A stretch of 39,367 nt of DNA, from contig SLPC01000107.1 of NCBI GenBank assembly GCA_007132185.1, forward strand, positions 1 through 39,367. Direction: 5' to 3'. The notes below the pieces were generated by a model. It made no database searches, was not told the DNA's origin, and was given only the letters and a program-made list of their open reading frames with translations. The position numbers were made by a program, and so were the translations under genes. Source of the stretch: Anaerolineae bacterium. Its GTDB lineage: Bacteria; Chloroflexota; Anaerolineae; UBA1429. Shown in pieces: positions 32,439 to 39,367 of the stretch (within the stretch, counting starts at the first letter, position 1; each line of letters starts with the position of its first letter).

Positions 32439-35078
32439 TTAGCTCAGCGCCTCACTCACAAGGTCTACCACGGTCTCCAGGGCTAGTTCCAGGCGACTAC
32501 TGTCCTTGCCGCCCGCCTGCGCCATGTTCGGGCGTCCACCACCGCCGCCACCCATGCGGCGGGCTGCGGTGCCGGCAAGCTGCCCGGCGCTTAGACCGCG
32601 ACCAATGGCGTCATCGGTCAGGCCGACGACGAGAATAGGGCGCTCGTTGATGATCGCGCCCAGGGCCACCACGGCACTGCCGAGGCGGGCCCGTAGTTGA
32701 TCGGTCATCTGGCGCAGGGCATCGACATCCTGGGCCTCGACCTTTTCTGACAACACCTGTATGCCGTCGATGGTCTGTGCTCTGGCTAACAGCTCATCCA
32801 CCTGCTCGCCAGCCAGGCGTTCCTGCAGCTGCTGGATCAGGCGGCGCTGTTGGCGTGTCTGCTCGATAATGTCCTCGGCCTTGTCTACCACCTGGTCGAC
32901 ACGGGCCGAAAGGGCCTCTGCCACCTGCTCGAGCATCTCGGCCTGCTGGCGGCGGTAGGCGTCGGCGCCCCGGCCTGTGACGGCCTCGATGCGACGCAGG
33001 CCCGAGCCGATGCTCGCCTCGCTGGTGATGATAAAGGAGCCGATCTGGCCTGTGGCGCTCAGGTGGGTGCCGCCGCACAGTTCAGCGGTAAAGTCCTGAA
33101 TGAGGATCACACGCACCTGATCGGTGTACTTTTCGCCAAAGAGAGCGATCACACCCTGGCTCAACGCCTCGTCATATCCCGTCACCGTGGCAGTCACCTG
33201 TCGGTTGGCCCGCACCTGTTCATTCACGATGCGCTCAACGTCCAGAATCTCTTTACGGGTCATGGCCGAGAGATGCCCAAAGTCAAAGCGCAAGCGGTCG
33301 GGCCCCACAAAGGAGCCGGACTGGGCGGCATGCTCGCCAAGCACCTGCCGCAGGGCGCGGTGCAAGAGGTGGGTGGCAGTATGGTTGCGGCCAATATCCA
33401 GGCGGCGTTCGCCATCTATGCGCGCCGTGACCATGTCGCCCACGGCTAGCCGTCCACGCACGATGTGGCCGCGATGGGCCGTCAGCCCCGGGATGGGATG
33501 CACCGCATCATTGACTACCATCTGAACGTCATCAGAGACGAGCTCGCCGGTATCGCCCACCTGGCCACCCGACTCGCCATAGAACGGGGTGCGATCCAGG
33601 ATGACCTCGATGTCGTTGGCGCTAGTTTCCTGGACGCTGGCGCCCCCGACGATGATCGCCAGTACCCGGGCCTGGGTCTCCCAGGTCTCATAGCCGACGA
33701 ACTCGGTCGCGGGTAGGTCAAGGGGCCGATAGATGCCGGCCTGGGTATCTACGGCAAACTGCTGCGCGGCACGGCCGCGCTCTCGCTGCTCTTCCATGGC
33801 GGCGTGAAAGCCCGCTTCGTCCACCGTCAGGCCCAATTCTTGGGCAGCATCGCGGGTGAGCTCCATCGGAAAGCCGTACGTATCATAGAGCCGGAACGCC
33901 TCGGCGCCGGGGATGACCGACTCGCCCTGTTCTTTGAGCTGCTCGGCCAGATCATCCAGCCTTGAGAGCCCCTGCTCCAGCGTAGTCAGGAAACGGCGCT
34001 CTTCCTGGGTGATCGTCTCGCAGATAAAGGTGCGTCGCTGCTCGAGTTCGCGATAGTGATGCCCCATGGTGTCAATGACGACAGACGCCGTCTCGGCCAA
34101 GAAGGGCTCGCGAAAGCCGAGCATGCGTCCAAAACGGGCCGCGCGCCGCAGGATCAGGCGCACGATATAACTACGCCCCTCGTTGCCGGGCAGCACGCCA
34201 TCGGCGATCAGGAACGCCAGCGCGCGACTGTGGTCGGCAATGACGCGGTAGGCGGTAAGGTTAGCCAGGCGGGTCTCTTCGTCATGCTCCAGCAACTCGC
34301 GGGTGCGCTGCATGATGGGCATGAACAGGTCGGTGTCATAGTTGTTGTCCACGCCCTGCAGCACCGACGTAATGCGCTCGAACCCGGCGCCCGTATCGAT
34401 GCTCGGCCTGGGCAGGGGAACCATCTCGCCGTTGGCCTGCTTTTCGTACTGCATGAACACCAGGTTCCACAGCTCCAGCCAGCGGTCGCACTCGTATTCG
34501 AGGTTGCAGTCGGGGCGCTCGCAGGAGCAGGCCTGGGGGCCGCGGTCATAGATGATCTCGGAGGAGGGACCGCAGGGGCCCGTGTCGCCCATCTCCCAAA
34601 AGTTGTCCTTTACACCGAGGCGGGTGATGCGCTCATGGGGGATTTCGGCCCGCTGGTGCCACAGCTCCATGGCCTCATCGTCATCCTCAAAGATGGTGGG
34701 ATAGAGCCGATTGGGGTCCAGGCCCAGCTCATCGGTCAAAAAGGTCCAGGCAAAGTCAATAGCCTCGGCCTTGAAATAGTCGCCAAAGGAAAAGTTGCCC
34801 AGCATCTCGAAGAAGGTGTGATGCCGTGGCGAGGGGCCCACCGAGTCAAGGTCATTGTGCTTGCCGCTGACGCGCATGCACTTTTGGGAGGTGGTTGCCC
34901 GCTTGTAGGGGCGTTGCTCCTGGCCGAGAAAGACATCCTTGAACTGGACCATGCCGGCATTGGTGAACAGCAGGGTAGGGTCGTTGCCCGGTATCAGCGA
35001 AGAACTGGACACCACGGCATGGCCGCGTTCTTCAAAAAAGGCAAGGAATCGAGAACGGATCTCTGCGCTGCTGATCAT
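32439..35078 (-). CDS. alaS: Alanyl-tRNA synthetase
   Basis: This 879-residue class II synthetase is full length. Motif 1 region reads 'FTNAGMVQFKDVFLG', and motif 2 region 'TTSQKCMRVSGKHNDLDSVG' with 'HHTFFEMLGNFSFGDYFK'. Class II motif 3 is near 'GAGFERI'. The editing domain has zinc ligands in 'HTATHLLHRAL' and 'ELCGGTHLSATGQIG'. The DHHA1 C-terminal domain ends with a glycine run 'RRMGGGGGGRPNMAQAGG'. AGGAGG lies 5 nt before the ATG, with a promoter just upstream. It is the first gene of the eight-gene minus-strand run. Confidence 0.98.
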   Translation of the reverse strand: MISSAEIRSRFLAFFEERGHAVVSSSSLIPGNDPTLLFTNAGMVQFKDVFLGQEQRPYKRATTSQKCMRVSGKHNDLDSVGPSPRHHTFFEMLGNFSFGDYFKAEAIDFAWTFLTDELGLDPNRLYPTIFEDDDEAMELWHQRAEIPHERITRLGVKDNFWEMGDTGPCGPSSEIIYDRGPQACSCERPDCNLEYECDRWLELWNLVFMQYEKQANGEMVPLPRPSIDTGAGFERITSVLQGVDNNYDTDLFMPIMQRTRELLEHDEETRLANLTAYRVIADHSRALAFLIADGVLPGNEGRSYIVRLILRRAARFGRMLGFREPFLAETASVVIDTMGHHYRELEQRRTFICETITQEERRFLTTLEQGLSRLDDLAEQLKEQGESVIPGAEAFRLYDTYGFPMELTRDAAQELGLTVDEAGFHAAMEEQRERGRAAQQFAVDTQAGIYRPLDLPATEFVGYETWETQARVLAIIVGGASVQETSANDIEVILDRTPFYGESGGQVGDTGELVSDDVQMVVNDAVHPIPGLTAHRGHIVRGRLAVGDMVTARIDGERRLDIGRNHTATHLLHRALRQVLGEHAAQSGSFVGPDRLRFDFGHLSAMTRKEILDVERIVNEQVRANRQVTATVTGYDEALSQGVIALFGEKYTDQVRVILIQDFTAELCGGTHLSATGQIGSFIITSEASIGSGLRRIEAVTGRGADAYRRQQAEMLEQVAEALSARVDQVVDKAEDIIEQTRQQRRLIQQLQERLAGEQVDELLARAQTIDGIQVLSEKVEAQDVDALRQMTDQLRARLGSAVVALGAIINERPILVVGLTDDAIGRGLSAGQLAGTAARRMGGGGGGRPNMAQAGGKDSSRLELALETVVDLVSEALS

Positions 35079-35111
35079 CGAGCCTCCTGTTGCGCCAATC
35101 TGTACCGATCG

Positions 35112-35140
35112 ATTCTATATGATCGTTCGGCCAGTGTCAA
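35112..35140 (-). promoter_or_regulatory. Promoter of the alaS operon
   Basis: On the minus strand, TTGACA (35140-35135) and TAGAAT (35117-35112) are separated by 17 nt. Only about 30 nt separate it from the alaS start, so no T-box leader is present. Confidence 0.85.
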
Positions 35141-35160
35141 AGAAACTGGAACCAGTAAAC

Positions 35161-35192
35161 AAAAGACGGCTGACAAAAAATGGTCAGCCGTC
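35161..35192 (-). terminator. Terminator of tig-clpP-clpX
   Basis: On the minus strand, GACGGCTGAC and its complement form a perfect 10-bp stem with an 8-nt loop, then TTTTGTTT. It lies 33 nt after the clpX stop and just before the alaS promoter. Confidence 0.88.
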
Positions 35193-35224
35193 CCATCAAC
35201 ACGTAAGAAGGGGCGGGCCGCTCG

Positions 35225-36481
35225 CTAGGCAGCCTCTCTGTCCGAGTCGCGTAGCAACAGAGTGCTGTTGCCGCGCCCACGTATATGCTCCTCGGTCACG
35301 GTCCAGTTCTTGATCTCAGGACGCGAAGGCAGATCGAACATGACGTCAATCAGCGTCTCTTCGAGAATCGTGCGCAGAGCGCGAGCGCCCATATTGCTGC
35401 GCATTGCCTCGCGCGCCACAGCCTCGACGGCCTCTTGGGTGAACTCGAGGCGTACATTGTCCAACTGGAACAATCGCTGGAACTGGCGTATCAGCGCGTT
35501 CTTGGGCTCGGTCAGAATGCGCACCAGCTCCTCATGTCCTAGGCGATCCACTGAGACGACCACGGGCAAGCGTCCCACAAATTCTGGAATCAGCCCGTAC
35601 TGCAACAGGTCCTCTGGCGCTACCTGGCTCAGGAGCTCGACATCGGTGAGGGGGCGCGAATCGGTGCGTGAGCCGAACCCCATAGCGCCCTGGCGCTGGG
35701 TGCGTGCCCGCACAATGTCCACCAACCCATCAAAGGCGCCCCCGACGATGAACAGGATATTGCTGGTATCGAGCTGAAGAAACTCCTGGTGGGGGTGCTT
35801 GCGTCCGCCTTGGGGCGGCACATTGGCCACGGTGCCCTCCAGGATCTTGAGCAGGGCCTGCTGCACACCTTCGCCCGACACATCACGGGTGATCGAGGCA
35901 TTGTCGCCGGACTTGCGCGCGATCTTGTCGATCTCGTCGATATAGATGATCCCCTGGGATGCACGATTGATGTCGAAATCAGCATTATGCAGCAGCCGCA
36001 GGAGAATGCTCTCTACATCTTCGCCCACATAGCCGGCCTCGGTGAGCGCGGTGGCGTCCGAAATGGAAAAAGGTACATCCAGACTGTTGGCCAGGGTCTG
36101 GGCCAGCAGCGTCTTGCCGCAGCCGGTGGGGCCAATGAGCAGTACGTTGCTCTTTTGCAGCTCGACGCCATCCTGCTCATCGGCGTCTGCCAGGACGCGC
36201 TTGTAGTGGTTGTAGACGGCCACGGCCAGGGTGCGCTTGGCGCGCTCCTGCCCGATGACGTACTTGCACAGAGCGTCATAGATCTCGCGCGGCGATGGAA
36301 TATCCTCACGGCGGAGGGGTTGGCTATCGGAACCTTCGCTTCCGGCATCGAGGATCTGCTTGCAGAGATTGACGCAGCCATCGCAGATATAGACCGAGTT
36401 CGGCCCAGAGATCAGACGGCGCACCCTTTGTTCAGGCTGCCCGCAGAACGAGCAGGAGGGTCGCTCTTGTCTCTGGCTCAT
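35225..36481 (-). CDS. clpX: ATP-dependent Clp protease ATPase subunit ClpX
   Basis: This 418-residue AAA+ unfoldase feeds substrates to ClpP. The N-terminal zinc-binding domain has CSFCG...CDGC (four Cys). Walker A is '[15 protein letters not shown]', pore loop '[10 protein letters not shown]' and Walker B '[12 protein letters not shown]'. The ClpP-docking IGF-type loop reads 'GAMGFGSR' and sensor 2 is near '[10 protein letters not shown]'. Its ATG overlaps the clpP stop by 4 nt, so the two subunits are coupled. Confidence 0.98.
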   Translation of the reverse strand: MSQRQERPSCSFCGQPEQRVRRLISGPNSVYICDGCVNLCKQILDAGSEGSDSQPLRREDIPSPREIYDALCKYVIGQERAKRTLAVAVYNHYKRVLADADEQDGVELQKSNVLLIGPTGCGKTLLAQTLANSLDVPFSISDATALTEAGYVGEDVESILLRLLHNADFDINRASQGIIYIDEIDKIARKSGDNASITRDVSGEGVQQALLKILEGTVANVPPQGGRKHPHQEFLQLDTSNILFIVGGAFDGLVDIVRARTQRQGAMGFGSRTDSRPLTDVELLSQVAPEDLLQYGLIPEFVGRLPVVVSVDRLGHEELVRILTEPKNALIRQFQRLFQLDNVRLEFTQEAVEAVAREAMRSNMGARALRTILEETLIDVMFDLPSRPEIKNWTVTEEHIRGRGNSTLLLRDSDREAA

Positions 36482-37092
36482 GACTCGCCCTCTCCATCCT
36501 TTTGTGCCGCGGAAATCACCTCATCAACCAGGCCATACTCTACAGCATGTGCCGCATCCATAAAGACATCACGGTCGGTGTCACGCTCAATGCGCTCGAT
36601 CGGTTGCTTGGTATGGTGGGCCAGGATCTCGTTCATCATCTTGCGCAGGCGGATGATCTCTTCCGCCTGAATCTGGATGTCGCTGGCCTGACCGCGCGCG
36701 CCGCCCAGCGGCTGATGCATGTGGATGGTAGCGTGGGGTAGGGCAAACCGTCGTCCTGGCGCGCCCGCCGCAAGCAACACGGTGCCCATGCTGGCCGTGC
36801 TTCCCACGGCAATGGTCGAGACGGGTGCCTGGATTACCTGCATCGTATCATAGATCGCCAGGCCCGAGTAGATCACGCCACCCGGCGACTGGATATACAG
36901 GCTGATCTCGCGCTCGGGGTCCTCTCGGTCCAGATAGAGCATCTGGGCCACGATGAGCCCGGCGATCTGATCATCGATGGGGGTGCCCAAAAAGATGATT
37001 CGCTCTCGCAGCAAAAGCGAATAGATATCATAAGCTCGCTCGCCACGGCCAGTGGTCTCGATGACCATCGGAACGAGTGCGTTGATGTTCAT
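36478..37092 (-). CDS. clpP: ATP-dependent Clp protease proteolytic subunit ClpP
   Basis: This protein of about 204 residues is a serine peptidase. Catalytic Ser is in '[14 protein letters not shown]', His in '[13 protein letters not shown]' and Asp in '[10 protein letters not shown]'. '[20 protein letters not shown]' forms the head region. The start is placed at ATG 37092, which has AGGAGG 6 nt upstream. Upstream in-frame ATGs at 37098 and 37119 either abut the Shine-Dalgarno or lack one. The usual propeptide is short. It is followed by clpX with a 4-nt overlap and preceded by tig. Confidence 0.97.
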   Translation of the reverse strand: MNINALVPMVIETTGRGERAYDIYSLLLRERIIFLGTPIDDQIAGLIVAQMLYLDREDPEREISLYIQSPGGVIYSGLAIYDTMQVIQAPVSTIAVGSTASMGTVLLAAGAPGRRFALPHATIHMHQPLGGARGQASDIQIQAEEIIRLRKMMNEILAHHTKQPIERIERDTDRDVFMDAAHAVEYGLVDEVISAAQKDGEGES

Positions 37093-37150
37093 GTGCATCC
37101 TCCTAGAATACGAGGCCAAGCGCGACTCGACTCATTTAGCCGAGTCGGTG

Positions 37151-38581
37151 TTATTCGACCGAAGCGTCGGCAGACTCTTCCGCTTGCTCCTCGGTTGTCT
37201 CGGTGCCTTCCGAGGTCGTGTCCTGATCCTCGGCCAAGGGTTCCTCGGCTGCGGGGGCCTCCTCTGATGCCGGCTCTTCAGCCTCGGACTCATCCAGTGT
37301 GCCCGTCAGTCGATCGGTCAGGTGCTTGGATGCCTTGTTCAAGAGAGCATCGTGATACACGGCATCCAGAGCGCCGCCCTGCACCGCCTCGCGGAGTTGC
37401 TGAGCGGCGTCCTCACCATAGGCTGAAAGCATCGAGTTGGTGTATCTCGAAAACGCCTCTGTGGCATCCTCTTCCGAGAGCGAGATCCCTTCATTGCGCA
37501 GATACTCGACAAGGACGAGGCGCTGCTTGAGATTGCGCTCACAGTCTGCCCGCACCTCCTCGCGCAGATCCTCTTCGGACATCTCGCGCATGCGGAGATA
37601 GTTCTCCATCGTAAAGCCCATCTGCGCAAAACGGCGGCTCTGCTGTTCGAGCACATGGTCGATCTCGTGCTCGAGGGCAGCCTCAGGGTACTCGATCTCG
37701 GCGGTTTCGACCAGCGCCTCAATGGCGCGGCGTCGCTCGTTCATCTCGGCCTGCTCTTGGCGCTGCGCCCGCAACTGCTCGGCGATGGCATCTCGGAGCT
37801 CGGTCAGCGTCTCATAATCTCCCACGGTCTTGGCGAACTCATCATCCGCCTCGGGCAGGACAACTTCGCGAACCTCGCCGACGGCCACACGATACTCGAC
37901 CGTCTTGCCAGCCAACGACTCGTCCGGGTGATCCTCGGGAAAAGTAAGGCTAAACTCGCGAACCTCGTTAGGTTCAGCACCCAGGAGCGCCTCGGCAAAG
38001 CCTTCGGGCTCCACCGCATCGGTCATGTCAATCTCGACCTCTTGGTTGCGCTCGAGCACCTCGCCATCCACGGTGCGGCTCAAAAGCGCAGCAATCCGGT
38101 CGCCCATCTGGAGCGGCCTGTTTACCGGCTTGATCTCGGCGTGCTGCCGGCGAAGCATATCGATTTGCTCATCGATATCCTCGTCCGAAACGGCCACCTC
38201 TGGCTCGGGCTCGATGGAGAGCTCGCTATAGTCGCCCAGCTCGATCTTGGGCATCAGGGGCACGTTCAGCTTGAGGACCAGGGGCTCTTCAGACTCGAGG
38301 TCCAGGAGGGTTTGCTCATAGGGCTCGATATTGGCCTCACGAAGCGCCTCTTCATAGATATCAGGGGCGACGCTATGCAGCGCTTCGTGAAGGATCGTCT
38401 CACGGCCATAGAGGCGCTCGACCATGGCGTAGGGGGCCTTGCCGGGACGAAAGCCAGCGATGGGGCGCTGACGTGAGATATCCCGGGCGGCCTGGCGCAT
38501 GGCGCGTTGGATCGTTTGCTCATCAGGCTCAATGGTCAGCTGCACCTCACGGGTGCCCACAATTTCCGTCGTGACTTTCAA
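37151..38581 (-). CDS. tig: Trigger factor (ribosome-bound chaperone)
   Basis: This 476-residue protein has an N-terminal ribosome-binding domain with 'PIAGFRPGKAPYAMVERLYG', matching the trigger-factor signature GFRxGKxP. The PPIase-like FKBP domain (about 155-240) contains 'VQMGDRIAALLSRTVDG'-type strands. The helical C-terminal chaperone arms follow (about 255-430). The last 50 residues or so are extremely acidic (Glu/Asp/Ser/Thr), an extension not found in the E. coli protein. The start is TTG with AAGGAG 6 nt upstream. It heads the tig-clpP-clpX operon. Confidence 0.95.
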   Translation of the reverse strand: MKVTTEIVGTREVQLTIEPDEQTIQRAMRQAARDISRQRPIAGFRPGKAPYAMVERLYGRETILHEALHSVAPDIYEEALREANIEPYEQTLLDLESEEPLVLKLNVPLMPKIELGDYSELSIEPEPEVAVSDEDIDEQIDMLRRQHAEIKPVNRPLQMGDRIAALLSRTVDGEVLERNQEVEIDMTDAVEPEGFAEALLGAEPNEVREFSLTFPEDHPDESLAGKTVEYRVAVGEVREVVLPEADDEFAKTVGDYETLTELRDAIAEQLRAQRQEQAEMNERRRAIEALVETAEIEYPEAALEHEIDHVLEQQSRRFAQMGFTMENYLRMREMSEEDLREEVRADCERNLKQRLVLVEYLRNEGISLSEEDATEAFSRYTNSMLSAYGEDAAQQLREAVQGGALDAVYHDALLNKASKHLTDRLTGTLDESEAEEPASEEAPAAEEPLAEDQDTTSEGTETTEEQAEESADASVE

Positions 38582-38616
38582 CGGTCGCTCCTTCTCATAG
38601 AACTAGCGTGACAAGC

Positions 38617-38625
38617 ATTATATCA
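38617..38625 (-). promoter_or_regulatory. Extended -10 promoter of tig
   Basis: On the minus strand, TGATATAAT gives TGn plus a perfect TATAAT. The -35 region (TTTCTG with a 17-nt spacer) is weak, consistent with an extended -10 promoter about 36 nt upstream of the start codon. Confidence 0.65.
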
Positions 38626-38666
38626 TAGCGCAGCAGGCGCAGAAAGCATCGTCTGCCTGGACAGGG

Positions 38667-38724
38667 AAAACGCTGGCCCCACCGGCTCTCCGGCAACCGA
38701 CGCAAGTGCGCCAACGGGCCAGCG
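38667..38724 (-). terminator. Probable terminator of the tRNA operon
   Basis: On the minus strand, CGCTGGCCC and GGGCCAGCG form a 9-bp stem with a long GC-rich loop, followed by TTTT, 27 nt after tRNA-Gly. Confidence 0.6.
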
Positions 38725-38750
38725 ATCTAGATCATCCATGTTATGTGCAG

Positions 38751-38822
38751 AGCGGAAGACGAGATTCGAACTCGCGACCCTCTCCTTGGCAAGGAGATGC
38801 TCTACCACTGAGCCACTTCCGC
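38751..38822 (-). tRNA. tRNA-Gly (GCC)
   Basis: A 72-nt cloverleaf has acceptor GCGGAAG/CTTCCGC, D-arm GCTC..GAGC, anticodon stem TCTCC/GGAGA around loop TTGCCAA (anticodon GCC), and a TTCGAAT T-loop. CCA is not encoded. It is the last of three tRNAs transcribed leftward. Confidence 0.97.
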
Positions 38823-38832
38823 AACGTAACAG

Positions 38833-38914
38833 TGGGGAAGGAGAGACTTGAACTCTCACGGATTTCTCCACGTGATCCTAAGTCACGCTCGTCTGCCAAT
38901 TCCGACACTTCCCC
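38833..38914 (-). tRNA. tRNA-Leu (TAG)
   Basis: An 82-nt class II tRNA has acceptor GGGGAAG/CTTCCCC, anticodon stem CGTGA/TCACG around loop CTTAGGA (anticodon TAG), a short variable arm and a T-loop with TTCAAGT. CCA is not encoded. It is the middle gene of the tRNA operon. Confidence 0.96.
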
Positions 38915-39001
38915 CCAAAAAGAGCGGGACGATACCGCCGGCCGGACATGGTCTGTACGCTCTCTCCGATTCAAGGGGCGTCGGATGCACCCCTTCCCAT
39001 A

Positions 39002-39074
39002 TGAGCCGCCCAGGACTCGAACCTGGAACCAACTGATTAAGAGTCAGTGGCTCTGCCAATTGAGCTAGCGGCCC
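39002..39074 (-). tRNA. tRNA-Lys (CTT)
   Basis: A 73-nt cloverleaf has acceptor GGGCCGC/GCGGCTC (one G-U pair), D-arm GCTC..GAGC, anticodon loop CTCTTAA (anticodon CTT) and T-loop TTCGAGT. CCA is not encoded. It is the first gene of the operon, behind a strong promoter. Confidence 0.97.
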
Positions 39075-39140
39075 GAAAACACCCGACCCTGGAGACAGGT
39101 GAACCCGCTCCGATGGTCGACTCACTGCATGGACTCTACT

Positions 39141-39168
39141 ATTATAGGCATCAGCGTCGGGACGTCAA
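39141..39168 (-). promoter_or_regulatory. Promoter of the tRNA operon
   Basis: On the minus strand, TTGACG (39168-39163) and TATAAT (39146-39141) are separated by 16 nt, about 60 nt upstream of mature tRNA-Lys. It overlaps the end of the RHS reading frame. Confidence 0.82.
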
Positions 39169-39367
39169 GTCTTTGCTCAACGGGAGACGTGGGATGGCTG
39201 GAAATAGGCCCAACGGCAGGCTGCCCATACGCCCGCTCGGGTCCGAGTACCGCAGCGGGTTGTTGTACACATACGCGTAGCGGTTCAGGCTCTGCGGGTT
39301 CCCCGGCGCGGGGACGATGCTGTCCGCTTGGATGAAGCGGCCAATGGCTGGATCATACCACCTCGCA
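39151..39367 (-). CDS. RHS repeat-associated core protein, C-terminal end (partial)
   Basis: The frame enters from the window edge and reads 71 codons before TGA. The first 45 residues match the RHS core: 'WYDPAIGRFIQADSIV' and 'NRYAYVYNNPLRYSDPSG', where the closing DPxG marks the cut site before the variable tip. Only 26 residues follow ('RMGSLPLGLFPAIPRL...'), with no toxin domain, and the last codons overlap the tRNA promoter's -35 box. The protein is therefore a full-length core with a minimal tip, or a truncated allele. Upstream extent is unknown. Confidence 0.88.
   Translation of the reverse strand, partial: ARWYDPAIGRFIQADSIVPAPGNPQSLNRYAYVYNNPLRYSDPSGRMGSLPLGLFPAIPRLPLSKDLTSRR

Overview
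The window is GC-rich bacterial chromosomal DNA. Several features point to the phylum Chloroflexota, probably a relative of Anaerolineae or Ardenticatenia. These are Thr-Pro-rich extracellular linkers, a very large penicillin-binding protein with a Thr-Pro tail, an SPFH-SHOCT protein, a fused membrane spermidine-synthase-like protein, a baseplate-J-like protein beside ruvX and mltG, and an RHS-repeat protein. This placement is an inference from gene content; no rRNA is present.

Left part (1-9.9 kb): the 3' end of a secreted protein with two Gmad2-like domains, a clan GH-A-type glycoside hydrolase with a SAM methyltransferase, an FtsJ/RlmM-like RNA methyltransferase, a family-4 alpha-galactosidase (melA), an SPFH-SHOCT protein paired with a coiled-coil protein, then rho behind a perfect consensus promoter with a roughly 200-nt leader, followed by a LysM-M23 cell-wall hydrolase.

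Middle (9.9-24.5 kb): a minus-strand operon encodes an APH-like kinase, a HAD phosphatase, an ABC-F protein and a bifunctional PBP1. It is preceded by a perfect consensus promoter, an 11-residue leader ORF and mutually exclusive hairpins ending in an intrinsic terminator. This is a complete-looking, undescribed ribosome-mediated attenuator. A further structured stretch with its own terminator lies upstream. On the plus strand follows a compact RiPP-type cluster: PqqD-like recognition protein, radical SAM/SPASM enzyme, a 47-residue precursor and an HPr-kinase-like protein. It is followed by a secreted C25 (gingipain-like) peptidase. After a pyruvate-kinase-C-like protein comes a peroxiredoxin-glutaredoxin fusion whose peroxidatic cysteine is encoded by an in-frame TGA followed by a SECIS-like hairpin, so it is very likely a selenoprotein.

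Right part (24.5-39.4 kb): an eight-gene minus-strand run (alaS, degenerate FtsA-like, baseplate-J-like, ruvX, mltG, creatininase-like, fused spermidine synthase, cysK) starts from a good promoter upstream of alaS. Then come tig-clpP-clpX (ribosome-associated folding plus ATP-dependent proteolysis), a three-tRNA operon (Lys-Leu-Gly), and the C-terminal end of an RHS-repeat protein that runs into the tRNA promoter.

Most of the window is housekeeping. The three items that stand out are the Sec-peroxiredoxin-glutaredoxin, the leader-peptide attenuator upstream of the kinase/ABC-F/PBP operon, and the RiPP cluster with its small, easily missed precursor gene.
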